This document shows positions 4,533 through 7,129 of a stretch of 7,129 bases of DNA, one piece after another. This DNA comes from Chroococcidiopsidaceae cyanobacterium CP_BM_RX_35 (GTDB lineage: Bacteria; Cyanobacteriota; Cyanobacteriia; Cyanobacteriales; Chroococcidiopsidaceae): assembly GCA_019242465.1 (NCBI GenBank), contig JAFAVL010000505.1, forward strand, positions 1 through 7,129, in the 5' to 3' direction. The translations under genes and the position numbers were made by a program. The notes under the pieces were generated by a model. That model did no database searches. It saw nothing but the letters and a program-made list of their open reading frames with translations, and was not told where the DNA came from. Positions within the stretch are counted from its first letter, which is position 1. Each line of letters opens with the position of its first letter.

Positions 4533-5948
4533 ATGCAAGCTTCAGAAACTCCTTTAAACGATCGAGCTGGCTCAAAACCAGCCAGCGCAAGTTGGCTCAA
4601 CGTCAGCTCAGAAAGCACCTCCGGCGGAACGTCGAGTGGCTTTGATTCTCAACACCCCCCGGAACAGAAGCTGATTGATACTTGCGTACATTGCGGGTTT
4701 TGCCTCTCCACCTGTCCTAGTTATCGGGTAATAGGCAAAGAGATGGATTCCCCTAGAGGGCGGATCTATCTCATGGATGCAATCAATGAAGGTGAGATCT
4801 CCTTAAATACCGCTACAGTAGAACATTTCGACAGTTGCTTAGGGTGTCTTGCTTGTGTGACAACCTGTCCCTCTGGCGTGCAGTATGACAAGTTGATTAC
4901 TGCGACTCGACCTCAGATTGAGCGTAACTATCCGCGATCGCTTCCCGACAAGCTGTATAGAAAACTCATTTTTTCTTTGTTTCCCTATCCCAATCGGCTG
5001 CGAATTTTGCTAGCGCCTTTGTTGCTCTATCAAAAATCAGGCTTGCAGAAACTCGTTCGAGCCACTGGGCTACTCAAGCTCCTATCTCCCCGCTTAGCGG
5101 CAATGGAATGGAATCTACCACAAATTTCCCCGGATGCCTTCCGAGACACTTTACCAGAGGTCATCCCAGCTCAAGGTGAAAAGCGCTACCAAGTTGGCAT
5201 GATTTTGGGTTGCGTGCAGCGCTTGTTCTTCTCCCCAGTGAATGCAGCGACTGTCCGCGTCTTAACTGCTAATGGCTGTGAAGTCGTTATCCCCAAAACA
5301 CAAGGCTGTTGTGCGGCACTGCCTCACCACCAAGGGCAAGAAGCACAAGCCAAAGAGATTGCCCGTCAGATGATTGACAGCTTTGCAAATACCGGAGTAG
5401 ATGCCATTATCATTAATGCTGCTGGCTGTGGTCATACTTTAAAGGAGTACGGACGGCTACTGCAAGATGACCCTGAATATCGGGAAAAAGCCCAGGAGTT
5501 TGCTCTCAAGGTGAAAGATGTTCAAGAGTTTCTGGCAACAGTTGGGCTAACAGCCGAACTCTCACCTTTAACTTCGCAGCAGCTAACACTGGTTTATCAA
5601 GATGCCTGTCATTTGCTGCATGGTCAAAAGATTAGCGTACAACCTCGCCAATTGTTGCGGCAAATTCCTGAAGTAAGGCTGCAAGAGCCCTTAGATGCAG
5701 CACTGTGCTGCGGTAGTGCAGGAGTTTACAACATGCTACAACCTGAAATCGCTGATGAATTGGGACAGCAAAAAGTTCAGAACCTGCTTAATACTGGTGC
5801 CGAACTGATTGCTTCTGCTAATCCTGGTTGTACGTTGCAGCTCTCTAAGCATCTACAGTTGCAGGGTAAAGCAATTCCCATCATGCATCCAATCGAGTTG
5901 TTAGACTACTCAATTCGCGGTGTGAAGCTGGAGAAGAGCGGACGATAG
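4533..5948 (+). CDS. glcF: glycolate dehydrogenase iron-sulfur subunit GlcF
   Basis: This 471-residue iron-sulfur subunit carries electrons from the flavin subunits of glycolate dehydrogenase towards the quinone pool. Two 4Fe-4S ferredoxin motifs are complete: CVHCGFCLSTCP (C51, C54, C57, C61) and CLGCLACVTTCP (C102, C105, C108, C112). They are joined by the GlcF-typical MDSPRGRIYLMDAINEG stretch. Two cysteine-rich CCG domains follow. The first has GCVQRLFFSP (226-235), CC259-260 and C299. The second has C359, CCGSAGVYN (392-400) and C433. In the first the motif reads CCA, not CCG. Hydrophobic, Leu-rich residues 145-190 may dock to partner subunits or the membrane. About 45 residues, rich in Ser, Gly and Pro, precede the first cluster, roughly 20 more than in E. 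coli GlcF. The gene follows glcE directly, and its last 43 bp overlap the convergent dusB 3' end. A HIP1 core lies at 4934-4941. Confidence 0.93.
   Translation: MQASETPLNDRAGSKPASASWLNVSSESTSGGTSSGFDSQHPPEQKLIDTCVHCGFCLSTCPSYRVIGKEMDSPRGRIYLMDAINEGEISLNTATVEHFDSCLGCLACVTTCPSGVQYDKLITATRPQIERNYPRSLPDKLYRKLIFSLFPYPNRLRILLAPLLLYQKSGLQKLVRATGLLKLLSPRLAAMEWNLPQISPDAFRDTLPEVIPAQGEKRYQVGMILGCVQRLFFSPVNAATVRVLTANGCEVVIPKTQGCCAALPHHQGQEAQAKEIARQMIDSFANTGVDAIIINAAGCGHTLKEYGRLLQDDPEYREKAQEFALKVKDVQEFLATVGLTAELSPLTSQQLTLVYQDACHLLHGQKISVQPRQLLRQIPEVRLQEPLDAALCCGSAGVYNMLQPEIADELGQQKVQNLLNTGAELIASANPGCTLQLSKHLQLQGKAIPIMHPIELLDYSIRGVKLEKSGR
5906..5948. other. overlap of convergent glcF and dusB 3' ends
   Basis: The last 14 codons of glcF with its stop (5946-5948, + strand) and the last 14 codons of dusB with its stop (5906-5908, minus strand) share the same 43 bp. 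No hairpin terminator for either gene fits in a gap, so each transcript must run into the other gene's coding sequence and the mRNAs are complementary at their 3' ends. Confidence 0.85.
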
Positions 5949-6955
5949 TGTGCGAGTTGGTTAGTTGCCCGATCAATCAACTCTAATCCCTGATGCACCG
6001 TTTCAATTACACTCAACTGCCCTCGCAACTCACCAGCTCCGGCAAAACCCTTGGCATACCAAGTCATGTGTTTGCGGGCTTGCCGGACACCGCGATCACC
6101 CTTGTACTCCCACAAGGCTTGTAAGTGTTCCTTAGCACATTCTAGGCGCTCCACTGGCGTTGGTGGAGCCAGCATCTGCCCAGTTTTTAAAAAGTAGTCC
6201 ACCTCTCCTACCAAAAACGGATAGCCCATTGTGCCACGCGAACACATAACCCCGTCTGCACCTGTCTCTTCCAGGCATTTCACGGCTGCCTCCACCGAAA
6301 AAATATCCCCATTGGCAATCACTGGAATCGACAAGATCTGTTTAACCCGAGCAATCCACTCCCACTTAGCTGCGCCATTATAACCTTGGGCGCGGGTACG
6401 ACCATGTACCGTAATCATCTGCGCCCCCGCATCCTCCATGCGCTTAGCAAAGTCTAGGATGTTGATTTCCTTATCCGTCCAGCCAATGCGCGTTTTTACC
6501 GTCACTGGCACATCCACCGCCTTCACTACAGCTCGCACAATTGCCTCGGCTGTCGCTGGTTCCCTCAGTAAAGAAGAGCCACCACCGTTTTTGGTAATTT
6601 TGTTGACGGGGCACCCCATATTGATATCCACCGTATTAGCTCCTTCCGCCACAGCCATCTGTGCTGCTTCTGCCAAGAAATTTGGGCGACAGTCAAACAG
6701 TTGGATACTAATCGGTTTCTCGTTAGGGTCCACCTCCATAATTTTGGGCAACTCTTTAACGTAGTGCAGCCCCGTCGCATTCACCATCTCGGTGTACATC
6801 ATCGACTCAGGAGCATAGCGGCGCACTAGACGGCGAAACACCAAATCCGTAACGCCTGACAAAGGTGACTGTAACACCCGGCTTTTCACCTCAAAAGAGC
6901 CAATTTTAAGTGGGTTAGAGAGCCGAGCTTGCAAATTGGGAGATAGAGGAATCAT
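5906..6955 (-). CDS. dusB: tRNA-dihydrouridine synthase, DusB type
   Basis: This 349-residue cytoplasmic FMN enzyme reduces uridine to dihydrouridine in the tRNA D-loop using NAD(P)H. A TIM-barrel Dus domain fills about residues 15-260. Recognisable elements in order are LQSPLSGVTDLVFRRL (28-43, FMN-binding start), MYTEMVNA (53-60), ISIQLF (82-87), DINMGCPVNKITKNGGGSSL (110-129) with catalytic Cys115, VTVKTRIGW (151-159), ITVHGRTRAQGYNG (181-194), PVIANGDI (211-218) and GVMCSRGTMGYPFL (235-248), the phosphate-binding region. The C-terminal helical tRNA-binding domain carries RKHMTWYAKGF, very like the RKHIAWYLKGF of DusB/NifR3 proteins. Length and motifs fit the DusB subfamily better than DusA or DusC. 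The start ATG at 6955 follows a C-rich mRNA leader with no Shine-Dalgarno sequence. The gene stands alone on its strand, tail-to-tail with glcF. Confidence 0.93.
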   Translation of the reverse strand: MIPLSPNLQARLSNPLKIGSFEVKSRVLQSPLSGVTDLVFRRLVRRYAPESMMYTEMVNATGLHYVKELPKIMEVDPNEKPISIQLFDCRPNFLAEAAQMAVAEGANTVDINMGCPVNKITKNGGGSSLLREPATAEAIVRAVVKAVDVPVTVKTRIGWTDKEINILDFAKRMEDAGAQMITVHGRTRAQGYNGAAKWEWIARVKQILSIPVIANGDIFSVEAAVKCLEETGADGVMCSRGTMGYPFLVGEVDYFLKTGQMLAPPTPVERLECAKEHLQALWEYKGDRGVRQARKHMTWYAKGFAGAGELRGQLSVIETVHQGLELIDRATNQLAHYRPLFSSFTPRIE

Positions 6956-6959
6956 GGCA

Positions 6960-6979
6960 GGGGGGCAGGGGGCAGGGGG
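6960..6979 (+). repeat. G-rich tandem heptamer next to the dusB start
   Basis: Three G runs of 6, 5 and 5 bases (6960-6965, 6968-6972, 6975-6979) are separated by CA, giving about three units of GGGGGCA. The tract starts 4 bp upstream of the dusB ATG, so the dusB mRNA leader is C-rich there and the G-rich strand is the template. Such G/CA heptamer tracts resemble the short tandemly repeated sequences seen in many cyanobacterial genomes. With three runs it falls short of a canonical four-run G-quadruplex. Confidence 0.7.
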
Positions 6980-7129
6980 AGAAGAGAACTAAGGATAATT
7001 AATTAGAGCTAGAGATGACTTCTATCTACAACCTCATTCTCACTCTTATGTCTAACAAAGGGGTCAGTTGGGTAAGCAGACCAACCAACTCAACTAGTCA
7101 ACTCAAAATTCTGAGCAGCTTGATACAGA
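6980..7129. other. dusB upstream region, no gene supported
   Basis: This stretch contains the presumed dusB promoter. Seen on the + strand, it holds an 8-bp direct repeat CAACTCAA (7086-7093 and 7099-7106) and an inverted pair AGTTGG/CCAACT (7066-7071 and 7085-7090). TTGACT on the minus strand near 7097-7102 is -35-like but lacks a good -10 partner. Short open frames reach the right edge on both strands (from ATG 7015 on +, and 7128-7090 on -), but neither is long enough to support a gene call. Confidence 0.4.

Noticed and set aside
6438..6780. Open frames on both strands within dusB (+ 6438-6764 and - 6565-6780)
   Set aside because: Both overlap the conserved catalytic region of dusB in other frames and look non-coding.
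6960..6979. G-quadruplex
   Set aside because: Only three G runs of five or more are present; a standard intramolecular quadruplex needs four. It is kept as a repeat, not a quadruplex call.
7090..7128. Minus-strand frame ending at TGA 7090-7092 that could be the tail of a gene beyond the window
   Set aside because: Only 12 codons are visible, which has no statistical weight.
7015..7129. + strand frame open from ATG 7015 to the right edge
   Set aside because: The 38 codons are Ser- and Thr-rich, with only a weak ribosome-binding site and no recognisable start of a family. Too little to call a gene.
1..7129. CRISPR array, tRNA, rRNA, riboswitch, toxin-antitoxin or defence system
   Set aside because: No spaced direct repeats, cloverleaf structures, conserved RNA motifs or recognisable toxin, antitoxin, nuclease or reverse-transcriptase domains were seen on either strand.

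Overview
This window looks like chromosomal DNA of a cyanobacterium. The reasons are the GlcE and GlcF subunits of glycolate dehydrogenase, which read like the cyanobacterial photorespiratory versions, and three copies of the HIP1 core octamer GCGATCGC (883-890, 3860-3867, 4934-4941). There are also small hydrophobic proteins and few clear Shine-Dalgarno sites on the host genes. I cannot name genus or species.

Layout, left to right. Positions 1-100 hold the probable 3' end of an unidentified + strand gene, followed by a hairpin (112-138). Positions 197-304 hold a possible 35-codon single-span membrane protein, and 468-683 an unrecognised two-span membrane protein of 71 residues. From 720 to 3086 on the minus strand lies a flavin nitroreductase (NfsA/FRP-like NADPH-dependent oxidoreductase) cut in two by a complete insertion sequence (1398-2924, 1527 bp). 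The IS has perfect 16-bp terminal inverted repeats, a 6-bp direct flank and one DDE-type transposase in the same orientation as the broken gene. A 12-bp tandem duplication sits at one junction.

To the right of the broken gene, glcE and glcF run on the + strand (3170-4456 and 4533-5948), 76 bp apart and probably co-transcribed. They encode the FAD-domain and iron-sulfur subunits that act with GlcD to oxidise glycolate to glyoxylate in the photorespiratory 2-phosphoglycolate route; glcD is not in the window. glcF converges on, and overlaps by 43 bp, a minus-strand tRNA-dihydrouridine synthase of the DusB type (5906-6955). A G-rich repeat abuts the dusB start codon. The last 174 bp hold no gene I can support.

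I found no CRISPR array, tRNA, rRNA, phage module or defence system. The window reads as ordinary core cyanobacterial metabolism plus one gene-inactivating IS. The most useful observations are the reconstruction of the interrupted nitroreductase, the odd junction left by the IS, an apparent Asp in place of the third catalytic Glu of the transposase, the short membrane ORF, and the overlapping glcF/dusB 3' ends.
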